Shown: positions 1-7,783 of the stretch, one piece after another
Layout of the letters: each line of letters starts with the position of its first letter
Numbering within the stretch: position 1 is the stretch's first letter
Assembly (NCBI GenBank): GCA_910586095.1
Contig: CAJUHQ010000018.1
Location: 1-29,172 of the forward strand
Source of the DNA: an uncultured Lachnospiraceae bacterium
Lineage (GTDB): Bacteria > Bacillota > Clostridia > Lachnospirales > Lachnospiraceae
DNA length: 29,172 bases
Direction: 5' to 3'
Notes under the pieces: model-generated
The model's input: the letters and a program-made list of their open reading frames with translations, nothing else
Databases searched by the model: none
Told to the model about the DNA's origin: nothing
Translations under genes and position numbers: made by a program

Positions 1-185
1 GTCAATTCGTAAAAGCAGGCAACATTTTATATAGACAGCGTGGAACAAAGATTCATCCAGGTGTAAATGTTGGACTCGGTGGAGATGATACACTATTTGC
101 AAAAGTAGATGGTGTACTCAGATTCGAGAGAAAAGGAAGAGATCGGAAACAGGCTTCAGTTTATCCTGTGGTAAAAGAGAACTAA
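1..185 (+). CDS. rpmA: 50S ribosomal protein L27 (C-terminal part)
   Basis: This is the 3' end of an open frame that enters from the left edge (codons in phase from base 3) and stops with TAA at 183-185. The residues include NILYRQRGTKIHPGVNVG and GGDDTLFAKVDG, which are the conserved core of bacterial L27, a large-subunit protein near the peptidyl-transferase centre. The N-terminus, which in Firmicutes carries a cleaved extension, lies outside the window. L27 directly upstream of obgE is the standard order (rplU, ysxB, rpmA, obgE). A strong hairpin follows 23 bases after the stop. Confidence 0.95.
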   Translation, partial: QFVKAGNILYRQRGTKIHPGVNVGLGGDDTLFAKVDGVLRFERKGRDRKQASVYPVVKEN

Positions 186-208
186 GACCATACTTACACG
201 GCTGTGTT

Positions 209-237
209 AAGGCTTCAGGCTTCACCTGAAGCCTTTT
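209..237 (+). terminator. Intrinsic terminator or attenuator between rpmA and obgE
   Basis: A perfect 11-bp stem (AAGGCTTCAGG at 209-219 with CCTGAAGCCTT at 225-235) closes a 5-base loop and runs into TTTT at 234-237. The T-run is short and obgE starts only 40 bases later with no clear promoter in between. I therefore infer a partial terminator that lowers obgE expression relative to the ribosomal protein genes, rather than a complete stop. Confidence 0.8.
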
Positions 238-277
238 GTATACAAAGCTTTATTGAAGGTGGAAAGGTTGAAGGGAA

Positions 278-1573
278 ATGTTTGCAGATAGAGCTAAGAT
301 TTATATCAGAAGTGGTAAAGGTGGAGATGGACATGTGTCATTTCGACGTGAAAAATATGTTCCAAATGGTGGGCCTGATGGTGGAGATGGTGGTAATGGC
401 GGAAGTGTAATTTTTGAGGTGGATGAGGGGCTGAATACTCTTACAGATTTTCGCCATATAAGAAAATATTGTGCACAAGATGGAGAGCAAGGTGGAAAGC
501 GAAATTGTCGTGGAAAAAATGGGCAGGATATTTTTATTAAAGTTCCAGAAGGAACGATAATAAGAGAATTGGAATCCGGTAAAATTATTGCTGATATGTC
601 AGGAGAAAATCGCAGGCAAACGATTCTTAGTGGTGGAAAAGGTGGAAATGGCAACCAACATTATGCTACATCTACTATGCAGGCACCAAAATATGCTCAG
701 GCAGGGCAACCTGCAAAAGAATTAAATTTGTTCTTAGAATTGAAAGTGATAGCTGATGTTGGACTTGTTGGATTTCCCAATGTTGGGAAATCGACATTAT
801 TGTCACGAGTGACAAATGCAAAACCTAAAATAGCAAATTATCATTTCACTACATTAAATCCCAATTTAGGTGTTGTTGATGTAGAAGGGAGTAAGGGATT
901 TGTCATAGCAGATATTCCTGGATTAATAGAGGGCGCATCTAAAGGCGTGGGACTCGGACATGAGTTTTTACGACACATCGAGCGAACAAAAATTCTTGTT
1001 CATCTTGTAGATGCAGCTTCTACAGAAGGACGCGATCCAGTTGCAGACATTTATGCTGTTAATAAAGAACTTGAAATGTATAATGACACTATTGCACTGA
1101 AACCACAAATTATTGCTGCTAATAAAATAGATGCTATTTTTGCAATGGATGGGACTGATCCTATTCAAAAAATACGAGAAGAATTTGAACCAAAGGGAAT
1201 AAAAGTATTTCCGATTTCGGCAGTTTCTGGACAAGGGCTAAAAGAACTATTGTTTTATATAAGTGATTTATTGTCACAGATTAAGGAGCCGCCTACTGTA
1301 TTTGCTGCAGAGTTTAATCCAGATACAGATATTGTTATAGGAAATGAGCCTTATACAGTAACCTATAATGAAAAGGATGCAGAGTATGTGGTAGAAGGAC
1401 CACGTATAGAAAAGATGTTGGGATATACAAATCTTGAATCTGAACGTGGATTTCGATTTTTTCAGAATTTCTTAAAGGAACATGGTATTCTAGACGAATT
1501 GGAAGCACTTGGAATACAAGAGGGAGATACCGTTCGTATGTATGGCCTTTCTTTTAATTATTACAAGGAATAA
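278..1573 (+). CDS. obgE: GTPase Obg/CgtA
   Basis: Essential GTPase that binds the 50S subunit and links ribosome maturation to nucleotide status. The 431 residues show the three-domain Firmicutes layout. A glycine-rich Obg domain (about 1-157) is followed by a GTPase domain with G1 GFPNVGKS (165-172), G3 DIPG (212-215), G4 NKID (282-285) and G5 SA (314-315). A C-terminal OCT domain (about 350-425) includes ERGFRFFQNFLKEHGI. The ATG at 278 follows a purine-rich stretch (GAAGGG) and begins MFADRAKIYIRSGKGGDG, which matches family N-termini. The next gene, yhbY, starts 32 bases downstream, which suggests one operon. Confidence 0.97.
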   Translation: MFADRAKIYIRSGKGGDGHVSFRREKYVPNGGPDGGDGGNGGSVIFEVDEGLNTLTDFRHIRKYCAQDGEQGGKRNCRGKNGQDIFIKVPEGTIIRELESGKIIADMSGENRRQTILSGGKGGNGNQHYATSTMQAPKYAQAGQPAKELNLFLELKVIADVGLVGFPNVGKSTLLSRVTNAKPKIANYHFTTLNPNLGVVDVEGSKGFVIADIPGLIEGASKGVGLGHEFLRHIERTKILVHLVDAASTEGRDPVADIYAVNKELEMYNDTIALKPQIIAANKIDAIFAMDGTDPIQKIREEFEPKGIKVFPISAVSGQGLKELLFYISDLLSQIKEPPTVFAAEFNPDTDIVIGNEPYTVTYNEKDAEYVVEGPRIEKMLGYTNLESERGFRFFQNFLKEHGILDELEALGIQEGDTVRMYGLSFNYYKE

Positions 1574-1605
1574 AAAGATCTGAGGGTGAATGGAAGGAGG
1601 AATAT

Positions 1606-1896
1606 ATGACAAGTAAACAGAGAGCTTATTTAAAAGGACTAGCTATGAATATTGATCCTATATTTCAGATAGGTAAAGCATCTGTAACTCCTGAAAATGT
1701 GGAAGGCATCTTAGAGGTGTTCAACACACATGAGTTAATTAAAATATCCGTTTTAAAAAATTGTATAGATGATACAAAAGAAATAGCAACAATGGTTGCA
1801 GAACGAACACATGCACAAGTTGTTCAAGTTATTGGAAAAAAATTTGTACTTTATAAGCCATTCAGAGATAATCCTAAAATTGTTTTGCCAAAATAA
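1606..1896 (+). CDS. yhbY: YhbY-family RNA-binding protein (CRM domain)
   Basis: A 96-residue protein made only of a CRM/YhbY RNA-binding fold. It begins MTSKQRAYLKGLAMNIDPIF and has the typical GK-x-S-V-T-P-E segment (residues 23-29) and the ERTHAQVVQVIGKKFVLYK C-terminal strand pair. Family members associate with pre-50S particles. AAGGAGG lies just upstream of the ATG. Its place between obgE and nadD is widely conserved in Firmicutes and fits a ribosome-assembly role. Length is normal for the family. Confidence 0.93.
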   Translation: MTSKQRAYLKGLAMNIDPIFQIGKASVTPENVEGILEVFNTHELIKISVLKNCIDDTKEIATMVAERTHAQVVQVIGKKFVLYKPFRDNPKIVLPK

Positions 1897-1919
1897 AGAA
1901 TCATATATCGAGGTTTTTT

Positions 1920-2531
1920 ATGAAAACAGGTGAAAAAATTGGTATTATGGGAGGAACCTTTAATCCTATTCATAATGGACATTTAATTTTGGCTCAGACG
2001 GCTTATGACCAGTTACATTTGGATAAAGTATTATTTATTCCAAGTGGTAATTCATATATGAAAAGGAATGTCTTAAATGTATGCCAACGTATAGAGATGG
2101 TACGATTGGCAATTAGACAATATCCTTATTTTGAACTATCGCTTATAGAGGCACAACGTTTAGGAAACACATATACGTATGAGACGTTAGAAGAACTTAC
2201 TATTTTGAATCCAAATGCAAAATATTATTTTATTATGGGGGCTGATTCTCTTTTTCAAATAGAACAATGGCGATATTCACAACGTATATATCAATTGTCT
2301 ACTTTGGTATGTGCAATTAGACAAGAGTATCATTTAGAGTCGATAAAAAGACAAGGAGCCCTTCTTGTTCAAAAAGGTGCAGACATTCTTTATTTAGATA
2401 TTCAAAAAATAGAGATTTCTTCCACAGATATCAGAAAGAAAGTGAAAGAAAAGCTACCAATTTCTGAATATGTTCCGATAGAGGTGGCCAACTATATTAG
2501 ACAGGAGCATTTATATGATGAAGAAAATTAA
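1920..2531 (+). CDS. nadD: Nicotinate-nucleotide adenylyltransferase
   Basis: Transfers AMP from ATP to nicotinate mononucleotide to give deamido-NAD, the penultimate step of NAD synthesis. The 203 residues contain the nucleotidyltransferase HxGH signature within GGTFNPIHNGH (11-21). The ATP-binding ISSTDIRKK motif is near the C-terminus, and YYFIMGADSLFQIEQW is the central substrate-binding part. The start follows the short ribosome-binding sequence CGAGG. The 3' end overlaps the start of yqeK by 17 bases, so the two are probably translationally coupled. Confidence 0.96.
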   Translation: MKTGEKIGIMGGTFNPIHNGHLILAQTAYDQLHLDKVLFIPSGNSYMKRNVLNVCQRIEMVRLAIRQYPYFELSLIEAQRLGNTYTYETLEELTILNPNAKYYFIMGADSLFQIEQWRYSQRIYQLSTLVCAIRQEYHLESIKRQGALLVQKGADILYLDIQKIEISSTDIRKKVKEKLPISEYVPIEVANYIRQEHLYDEEN

Positions 2532-3099
2532 AAAATATCTAAAAAAACATTTGACCAAGGAGCGATATCATCATACACTTGGAGTAGCCTATACAGCAAT
2601 TTCTTTAGCGATGCGCTATAATCCTGACATTAGAAATTCTAATTTTATTAAAAAGGCAGAAATAGCAGGAATGCTTCATGATTGTGCGAAATGTATGGAT
2701 AACGATAAAAAGCTACGAATTTGTAAGGAAAATCATCTTTCATACAGTCAATTTGAATGGAATCATCCATATTTATTACATGGAAAAGTTGGTGCTTATA
2801 TAGCAAAGTCACGGTTTGGAATTGATGATAACGATATTTTACAAGCAATTACATGGCATACTACTGGTCGGCCCAATATGTCCTTGTTAGAAAAAATCGT
2901 ATTTATTGCTGACTATATAGAGCCTTCGCGGCGGCCTGTGCCAGAACTGGATAAAATACGTCAATTAGCTTTTATAGATATTGACGAGGCTGTTGAAAAA
3001 GTGTTGTTAAACACACTCCAATATCTGAAAACTAAGAAGGCCCCAATTGATTTAATGACACAAACAACATATAATAGTTATACAAAAATTAGTTCGTAA
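2515..3099 (+). CDS. yqeK: HD-domain diadenosine tetraphosphatase YqeK
   Basis: A 194-residue HD-domain metal phosphohydrolase. The metal ligands are visible in H-T-L-G-V-A, AGMLHDCAK and ITWHTTGRPNMSLLEKIVF, followed by ADYIEPSRR, which is diagnostic of YqeK. The family symmetrically hydrolyses Ap4A, an alarmone made by stalled aminoacyl-tRNA synthetases. It starts inside the nadD coding end (ATGATG at 2515, either usable). In many relatives an LCP-type wall gene follows. Here the next gene is rsfS after a 147-base gap. Confidence 0.94.
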   Translation: MMKKIKKYLKKHLTKERYHHTLGVAYTAISLAMRYNPDIRNSNFIKKAEIAGMLHDCAKCMDNDKKLRICKENHLSYSQFEWNHPYLLHGKVGAYIAKSRFGIDDNDILQAITWHTTGRPNMSLLEKIVFIADYIEPSRRPVPELDKIRQLAFIDIDEAVEKVLLNTLQYLKTKKAPIDLMTQTTYNSYTKISS

Positions 3100-3246
3100 A
3101 GACACTTGTTCACTTTTGTAAAGTAAAAGAGATTGAGTAGGTATCGTAATGCTTTAAATTATGTTATTATAGGATTATATAATAAGGTATACTTTGCATA
3201 GCTAAGATATTGCGATACTTATCTGTTACAAGGAGGGATTTATTAG

Positions 3247-3609
3247 TTGAACAATGGTAATTTAGAAGATATGGTCAAAGTGATTATCGATGCACTTGAA
3301 AATAAGAAAGCAGAGGAGATTCGACTAATTAATATTAGTGAAATTTCTACTATTGCTGATTATTTTATAATTACAAATGGTAATAACAAAAGTCAAATAC
3401 AAGCATTGGCAGATCATGTTGAAGAGAAACTTTCTAAAATAGGAATCCAACCAAAAAATATAGAGGGGTACAATACAGCTAATTGGATTTTGATAGATTG
3501 TCAAGATGTTCTTGTTCATATATTTGACAAAGAAAGTCGCGGATACTATGATCTGGAACGTATATGGCGAGATGGAAAAATAATTGATATACATCATTGT
3601 AATGAGTAG
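3247..3609 (+). CDS. rsfS: Ribosomal silencing factor RsfS
   Basis: A 120-residue RsfS/Iojap protein that binds uL14 and blocks 30S-50S joining when nutrients are scarce. Diagnostic segments are ISTIADYFIITNGNNKSQ, the EGYNTANWILIDCQDVLVH core and the GYYDLERIW end. The start is TTG at 3247, ten bases after AGGAGG (3231-3236); the nearby ATG at 3254 is out of frame. The 147-base gap upstream could hold a weak promoter (TTGAGT 3133-3138, TAAATT 3155-3160). It also holds a loose inverted repeat (GTATCG near 3141, CGATAC near 3214). The stop codon lies inside the following terminator stem. Confidence 0.95.
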   Translation: MNNGNLEDMVKVIIDALENKKAEEIRLINISEISTIADYFIITNGNNKSQIQALADHVEEKLSKIGIQPKNIEGYNTANWILIDCQDVLVHIFDKESRGYYDLERIWRDGKIIDIHHCNE

Positions 3610-3633
3610 AAGAGCAGTCTTCTACTCATTTTT
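3601..3633 (+). terminator. Intrinsic terminator of the obgE-rsfS operon
   Basis: A perfect 13-bp stem (3601-3613 with 3618-3630) around a GCAG tetraloop ends in TTTTT (3629-3633). The rsfS stop codon TAG (3607-3609) is within the left arm, so terminating ribosomes cover half the stem. Confidence 0.92.
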
Positions 3634-3726
3634 AATACAGAAGATCATTCTAAGTCTTGAGTGAAAAGGTTTACTAGATGTTTGGTAAATATTTATGTTT
3701 TATAGATCAATAACTAGTCTATAACA

Positions 3727-3830
3727 AAAGGGCTGTTGCAAAATTTGGCAATCCCACAATATATGGTTTAAGATGTCTTAGATATCCATACCATATATTG
3801 TGCGTAGATGCTATTTTGCAACAGTCCTTT
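3727..3830. repeat. 104-bp nested palindrome, MITE-like or lexA terminator
   Basis: Outer arms 3727-3746 and 3811-3830 match at 17 of 20 positions when inverted (core CTGTTGCAAAAT). Nested inside is a perfect 13-bp inverted repeat, CACAATATATGGT (3755-3767) with ACCATATATTGTG (3790-3802). The unit has the size and shape of a small non-autonomous transposable element. On the minus strand the outer arm is followed by a short T-run, so it could also serve as the terminator of lexA, whose stop is about 90 bases away. No duplicated target site was evident. It occupies much of the 308-base gap between rsfS and lexA; I see no gene in the rest. Confidence 0.6.
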
Positions 3831-3917
3831 ATTATATCATAGAAAAATTTGTATTTGTTCATGATCTCTAACAAGATGAGTAGCATTGAGTACTATTTTT
3901 ACTTGCTAATAAACCGT

Positions 3918-4535
3918 CTAGTGATACAAACGAAAAACACCATACACTTTTCCTAAAATTTCTACATTATCTAAGATAATAGGTTCCATGTTATCATTTT
4001 CTGGTTGTAATCTATAATGTCCATTTTCCTTGTAATATGTCTTAACTGTAGCAGAATCATCAACTAACGCAACTACGGTGTCTCCATTTTCAGCGGTATT
4101 ACATGCATTAATAAAAATACTATCACCGTTGAAAATTCCAGCGTTAATCATGCTGTCACCCTTTACCTTTAAAACAAACGATTCACCAGTAGGAACCATT
4201 TCTGCTGGAATTGGAAAATATCCTTCAATATTTTGTTCAGCAAGGATTGGTATACCTGCAGCCACTGTTCCTACAATCGGAATACTCGTCATTTCATGAC
4301 GAACCATCTGAAAACTATCATCCATAATCTCTATAGCACGAGGTTTGGTTGGATCTCTTCTGATATAACCATTTTTTTCAAGAGTTTCAAGATGTGAATG
4401 AACAGAGGAAGTAGATTTTAGATTTACTGCCTCACACATTTCTCTTACTGAAGGTGGATATCCCTTTTTAAGAATTTCTTCTTTTATAAAATCAAGAATT
4501 TCTTTTTGCTTCACTGTAATTTTACCGTATGCCAT
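3918..4535 (-). CDS. lexA: SOS repressor LexA
   Basis: Repressor of DNA-damage genes that cleaves itself when stimulated by RecA filaments. The 205 residues have an N-terminal winged helix (about 1-70, with PPSVREMCEAVNLKSTSSVH as recognition region). The autocleavage site Ala93-Gly94 lies in GTVAAGIP. The catalytic dyad is Ser128 in KGDSMI and Lys165 in ATVKTYY. AAAGGAGG precedes the ATG. A promoter with an operator lies at 4666-4704, giving a leader of about 120 bases and implying autoregulation. It is divergent from a yneA-like gene, as in Bacillus subtilis. Confidence 0.97.
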   Translation of the reverse strand: MAYGKITVKQKEILDFIKEEILKKGYPPSVREMCEAVNLKSTSSVHSHLETLEKNGYIRRDPTKPRAIEIMDDSFQMVRHEMTSIPIVGTVAAGIPILAEQNIEGYFPIPAEMVPTGESFVLKVKGDSMINAGIFNGDSIFINACNTAENGDTVVALVDDSATVKTYYKENGHYRLQPENDNMEPIILDNVEILGKVYGVFRLYH

Positions 4536-4665
4536 TTTTTCCTCCTTTAATCAATATATAACAGTCTGTTTATAAATGAGGGCTGTTACAATTTAATATC
4601 ATATATTTCTGCGAAATAAGCGCTGAATTGTCAGAATCAGAATAGTTAGATTTTTTATTAGTCTT

Positions 4666-4694
4666 AGTATAGCATAATGTTGTAAAAATTGCAA
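4666..4694 (-). promoter_or_regulatory. lexA promoter
   Basis: On the minus strand there is a -35 TTGCAA (4689-4694) and a -10 TATACT (4666-4671) separated by 17 bases. A LexA-like box touches the -35 element. Transcription would start near 4659, about 125 bases before the lexA ATG. Confidence 0.7.
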
Positions 4695-4704
4695 ACATTT
4701 ATTC
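4693..4704 (-). promoter_or_regulatory. LexA box at the lexA promoter
   Basis: On the minus strand the sequence is GAAT-AAAT-GTTT, a near match to the Gram-positive LexA operator GAAC-N4-GTTC. It overlaps the lexA -35 by two bases and is nearly identical to box 3 of the facing array (GAAT-AGAT-GTTT). The position suits autorepression. Confidence 0.65.
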
Positions 4705-4738
4705 CAAAAATTTGTTTGATATTTTGAGAAAGAATGGC

Positions 4739-4767
4739 TTGACAAAGAAACCTCTGTTCGATATAAT
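4739..4767 (+). promoter_or_regulatory. Consensus sigma-A promoter of the yneA-like gene
   Basis: A perfect -35 TTGACA (4739-4744) and a perfect -10 TATAAT (4762-4767) are separated by 17 bases. A LexA-like box lies within the spacer. This is one of the strongest promoter matches in the window, as expected for a gene that is silenced by a repressor and fires hard on induction. Confidence 0.85.
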
Positions 4768-4811
4768 GAACGTAAACAACTGTTCGGAATAGATGTTTGG
4801 AAAAAGTGTTC
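4748..4811 (+). promoter_or_regulatory. Array of four LexA-like operators
   Basis: Four 12-base sites fit GAAC-N4-GTTC with one to three mismatches. They are AAAC-CTCT-GTTC (4748-4759), AAAC-AACT-GTTC (4774-4785), GAAT-AGAT-GTTT (4787-4798) and GAAA-AAGT-GTTC (4800-4811). Starts are separated by 26, 13 and 13 bases, so all lie on one 13-base lattice. The first is inside the promoter spacer and the others cover the transcription start and early leader. Binding itself is inferred. Confidence 0.7.
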
Positions 4812-4843
4812 GTTTTTAAATTTTTACTATAAGGAGAACAATT

Positions 4844-5242
4844 ATGAATACAACATATCATACAATTTATGTATCAAAATCTTTTATGGATTGGCGAAAA
4901 CGCCATATACAAGTACGACGCAATATTATTATGCTAGTTCTTTCTTCGATATTTGTGATATCAGCACCTATTCTTTTTTTAACTTTTTCAACACAAGCAA
5001 ATGATGTGGAACATCAACCCTCATATAAATATTATAAAAGTATAGAACTTTCAGAAGGTGATACTTTATGGTCTGTAGCAAATGAGTATATTGACTATAA
5101 CTACTATAAAAATACCAGTGAATATATAGAGGAAGTAATGAAAATGAATGCACTTACATCTGATAAAATATTTGCTGGAAGACATCTCATTATACCATAT
5201 TATTCAACAGAATTGATTGCCTCAGAGCCTATTATAAATTAA
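4844..5242 (+). CDS. yneA: YneA-like LysM protein, probable SOS cell-division inhibitor
   Basis: A 132-residue protein with a basic N-terminus, one membrane segment (about 26-48) and an extracellular LysM domain (about 63-120, with LSEGDTLWSVANEY and AGRHLIIPYY). Size, layout and position facing lexA match YneA of Bacillus subtilis, which delays septation during the SOS response. The sequence similarity I can see is at the level of architecture rather than long identity. AAGGAG precedes the ATG. Expression should be LexA-controlled through the upstream boxes. The gene converges on the recombinase gene with two bases between their stops and no clear terminator. Confidence 0.82.
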   Translation: MNTTYHTIYVSKSFMDWRKRHIQVRRNIIMLVLSSIFVISAPILFLTFSTQANDVEHQPSYKYYKSIELSEGDTLWSVANEYIDYNYYKNTSEYIEEVMKMNALTSDKIFAGRHLIIPYYSTELIASEPIIN

Positions 5243-5244
5243 AG

Positions 5245-6306
5245 TTAGCGCTTTTCGCGAAGTGTCACAGCTTTTGCTGCTTGGCGTCGTCTTTCTTCTT
5301 CGAGAGCAGCATAGTGCTTTTTGGTAGTATTTACATCCTTATGTCCTAATACATCAGCTACAAGGTAGATATCTCCAGTTTCTCTATAAAGAGTAGTGCC
5401 ATAAGTACTTCTTAGTTTATGAGGTGTTATTTTTTTGACAGATGTTACAATAGAAGAATATTTTTTTACTAGTTTTTCAACAGCCCTCACACTGATTCTT
5501 TTATTTTGAATAGATAAAAATAAGGCATTTTCATGTCCGTCAGAAGGCAATATATGTTCGCGTTGTTCAAAATAGTCAAGAAGTGCTTGTTCAACTTCTG
5601 GACCAAAGTAAATAATAGCTTCATAACCACCTTTACGTCGTATTTTTACACCATTATTTTTAAAATCGACATCTGAAAGATCAATGCCAACACATTCGGA
5701 AACTCGTATTCCTGTACCAAGTAGAAGCGTAATTAATGCTACATCTCTTACTTTGTTCTTTTCATGATATTGTAGTTGTTTTTTGGTAAGATTTTCTCCA
5801 CTTTCCACTGTGTCAAGAAGAATAGCAACCTCATCAGGATCGAGTCGTACAATTTCTTTTTCGTGAAGTTTTGGCATTTTTACAAGAGCTGCTGGATTTT
5901 TTTCAATCATTTCATTTTGAAAAAAATAATTATAGAAACTTCTTAAAGAAGCTAATTTTCGTGCTTTGCCTCTTTCGTCATTCATATATTCTTTTCCGTC
6001 TTTCGTATAATATGAACAATGTTCGAGATATTCCTCGATATCGAGTCGTGTAATCATATCTAGAATGTCAAGCTTATATTCTTTAATGGAGGTTTTTTTA
6101 AAAATAGAATTATTATCGTGAAGATATTCAAAAAAAACGCGAATATCATAAGCATACGCGATTCTTGTCCGACTAGATGTATACTCTTGTATTCCTCTAA
6201 AATATTGACTACAGAAAGATGGAAGAGTATCTAAGAGTTCTCTCAAATGCAAAATGTTTTTTTTATTCAATTCATCATGATAGGTTGTAGTATTGATTTT
6301 TTCCAA
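5245..6306 (-). CDS. xerC: XerC-like tyrosine recombinase
   Basis: A tyrosine site-specific recombinase with an N-terminal SAM-like DNA-binding domain (about 25-140) and a C-terminal catalytic domain. All active-site residues are visible, numbered from the TTG at 6306: Arg201 (GTGIRVSE), Lys225 (RRKGG), His296 and Arg299 (TPHKLR), His322 (LGHKD) and nucleophile Tyr332 (KKHYAAL). The frame is open up to an ATG at 6366. I prefer TTG at 6304-6306 because AAGAGGCG lies just upstream, giving 353 residues. It resembles housekeeping Xer proteins more than phage integrases. No excisionase, att site or other mobile gene is adjacent. Confidence 0.88.
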   Translation of the reverse strand: MEKINTTTYHDELNKKNILHLRELLDTLPSFCSQYFRGIQEYTSSRTRIAYAYDIRVFFEYLHDNNSIFKKTSIKEYKLDILDMITRLDIEEYLEHCSYYTKDGKEYMNDERGKARKLASLRSFYNYFFQNEMIEKNPAALVKMPKLHEKEIVRLDPDEVAILLDTVESGENLTKKQLQYHEKNKVRDVALITLLLGTGIRVSECVGIDLSDVDFKNNGVKIRRKGGYEAIIYFGPEVEQALLDYFEQREHILPSDGHENALFLSIQNKRISVRAVEKLVKKYSSIVTSVKKITPHKLRSTYGTTLYRETGDIYLVADVLGHKDVNTTKKHYAALEEERRRQAAKAVTLREKR

Positions 6307-6354
6307 TGTAAATCGCCTCTTATCAAAATTTTTATACATTATTATAGATAAATG

Positions 6355-6375
6355 TGTTATAATCATTCTATAACA
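6355..6375. promoter_or_regulatory. 21-bp palindrome between xerC and the AI-2E gene
   Basis: A perfect 7-bp inverted repeat, TGTTATA (6355-6361) with TATAACA (6369-6375), has a 7-base centre. It sits between the divergent genes, next to a TATAAT (minus strand, 6341-6346) and another TATAAT (plus strand, 6383-6388). Its shape fits a dimeric repressor operator. No cognate regulator is known from the sequence. Confidence 0.35.
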
Positions 6376-6433
6376 TTTTTTCTATAATTCCAACAAAAAT
6401 ATTTATAAAAGATAGGAGAGCAGTTCTAACATT

Positions 6434-7783
6434 ATGAAAAATAACAAGGAATATGTAAAATGGGGACTTACAGCTTTTTTGGTAGTTCTAGGAGGTTTTG
6501 TAGGCTATTACATTATTTTTCATTTAGATAGCTTGTCAACCACTATAAAGAGTTTGTTCACTATACTAATGCCAGTTATAGATGGCCTTGTTTTAGCTTA
6601 TTTACTAACTCCTTTAGTAAATTTTTTTGAACGTCAGGTAGTTCAACCATTGTGTAGAGCGACAGAAATCAAAGTTATTAAGAGTAAAAGTAGATTTATC
6701 TCTATTGTTATTACAATTGTAGTGGTTATTTGGGCACTTTATGCATTTTTTTCAATTGTTATTCCACAAATAGCAAATAGTATCAAAACAATTATAGAAC
6801 AATTTCCTAGTTATATTAACACTCTGAGTATTTGGATTTCTAATCTTTTAGAAAATAATCCAGATATTGAACAGAAAGTGATGGGATTGCTCAATAAATA
6901 TTCTTTAGATTTTGAAAAGTATATCAATTCAGAAGTACTTCCTCAACTTAATAATTTGATTATGGCAATTTCAATCAGTGTTTATTCGTTTTTTAAAGTA
7001 TTTTGGAATCTGATTATAGGATTTATCATTTCCATTTATGTGATATCCAGCAAAGAATTATTTGCAGCACAGGCAAAAAAAATCGTGTATGCATTTTTTT
7101 CTATAGATCCTGCGAACCGTTTTATTAGTAATATTCGATTTGCAAATAAAACTTTTGGAGGGTTCTTTGTAGGAAAAATTTTAGATTCTATTATTATTGG
7201 TATTATATGTTTCATTGGTATGAGTATATTAGGGATGCCATTTAGTGTTTTAATTAGTGTTATTATTGGCGTAACAAATGTAATACCATTTTTTGGACCT
7301 TTTTTGGGTGCGATTCCTTCTGCACTGTTAATTCTTTTTATTGATCCATTAAAGGCTCTTTATTTTTTAATATTTGTTCTGTTTCTTCAGCAAGTTGATG
7401 GAAATATTATTGGACCTAAAATATTGGGAAGTTCTACGGGCCTTTCAAGTTTTTGGGTAATTTTTTCGATAACTTTATTTGGCGGAATATGGGGAATTTT
7501 TGGAATGATTGTTGGAGTTCCCATCTTTGCTGTGTTGTTTGCGTTTACAAAATCTTTGGTTGAAACACGTCTTGCATCAAAGGATCTGCCGTCTGAAACA
7601 AGTAAGTATCTGAAACTATTATATATTAATGATACTTCAGGAGAATTTGTTGAGTTTTCTACAGATAGTAAAAAGCCATTTGGAGAGATCACAAAGATTT
7701 TAGTGAAGAATCATGGAAAATACAAGCATCATCATGATGCAAAGAAAGATGCAGATGATATAAGTGATGATGATTTAAAATAA
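6434..7783 (+). CDS. AI-2E family transporter (putative permease)
   Basis: A 449-residue polytopic membrane protein of the AI-2E/YdgG/TqsA family (PF01594). Hydrophobic segments lie near 10-30, 38-60, 85-110, 170-200 and then four or five more from about 235 to 375. The signature GVTNVIPFFGPFLGAIPSAL and the downstream QQVDGNIIGPKILGSSTGLS are visible. Members export small molecules or act as Na+/H+ antiporters, so the substrate cannot be told from sequence. The C-terminal tail is hydrophilic with HHHDAKKDADDISDDDLK, possibly metal-binding. TAGGAGAG lies 14 bases before the ATG. Confidence 0.92.
   Translation: MKNNKEYVKWGLTAFLVVLGGFVGYYIIFHLDSLSTTIKSLFTILMPVIDGLVLAYLLTPLVNFFERQVVQPLCRATEIKVIKSKSRFISIVITIVVVIWALYAFFSIVIPQIANSIKTIIEQFPSYINTLSIWISNLLENNPDIEQKVMGLLNKYSLDFEKYINSEVLPQLNNLIMAISISVYSFFKVFWNLIIGFIISIYVISSKELFAAQAKKIVYAFFSIDPANRFISNIRFANKTFGGFFVGKILDSIIIGIICFIGMSILGMPFSVLISVIIGVTNVIPFFGPFLGAIPSALLILFIDPLKALYFLIFVLFLQQVDGNIIGPKILGSSTGLSSFWVIFSITLFGGIWGIFGMIVGVPIFAVLFAFTKSLVETRLASKDLPSETSKYLKLLYINDTSGEFVEFSTDSKKPFGEITKILVKNHGKYKHHHDAKKDADDISDDDLK

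Noticed and set aside
301..654. Long minus-strand frame rich in proline opposite obgE
   Set aside because: It is the antisense of the glycine-rich Obg domain, which forces proline codons on the other strand.
4559..4574. AACAGTCTGTT close to the lexA start as an SOS box
   Set aside because: The half-sites are five bases apart instead of four, so it does not fit the operator; the better box is at 4693-4704.
5245..6366. XerC-like gene as integrase of a mobile island
   Set aside because: No att duplication, tRNA end, excisionase or phage gene is next to it, and the protein resembles housekeeping Xer recombinases.
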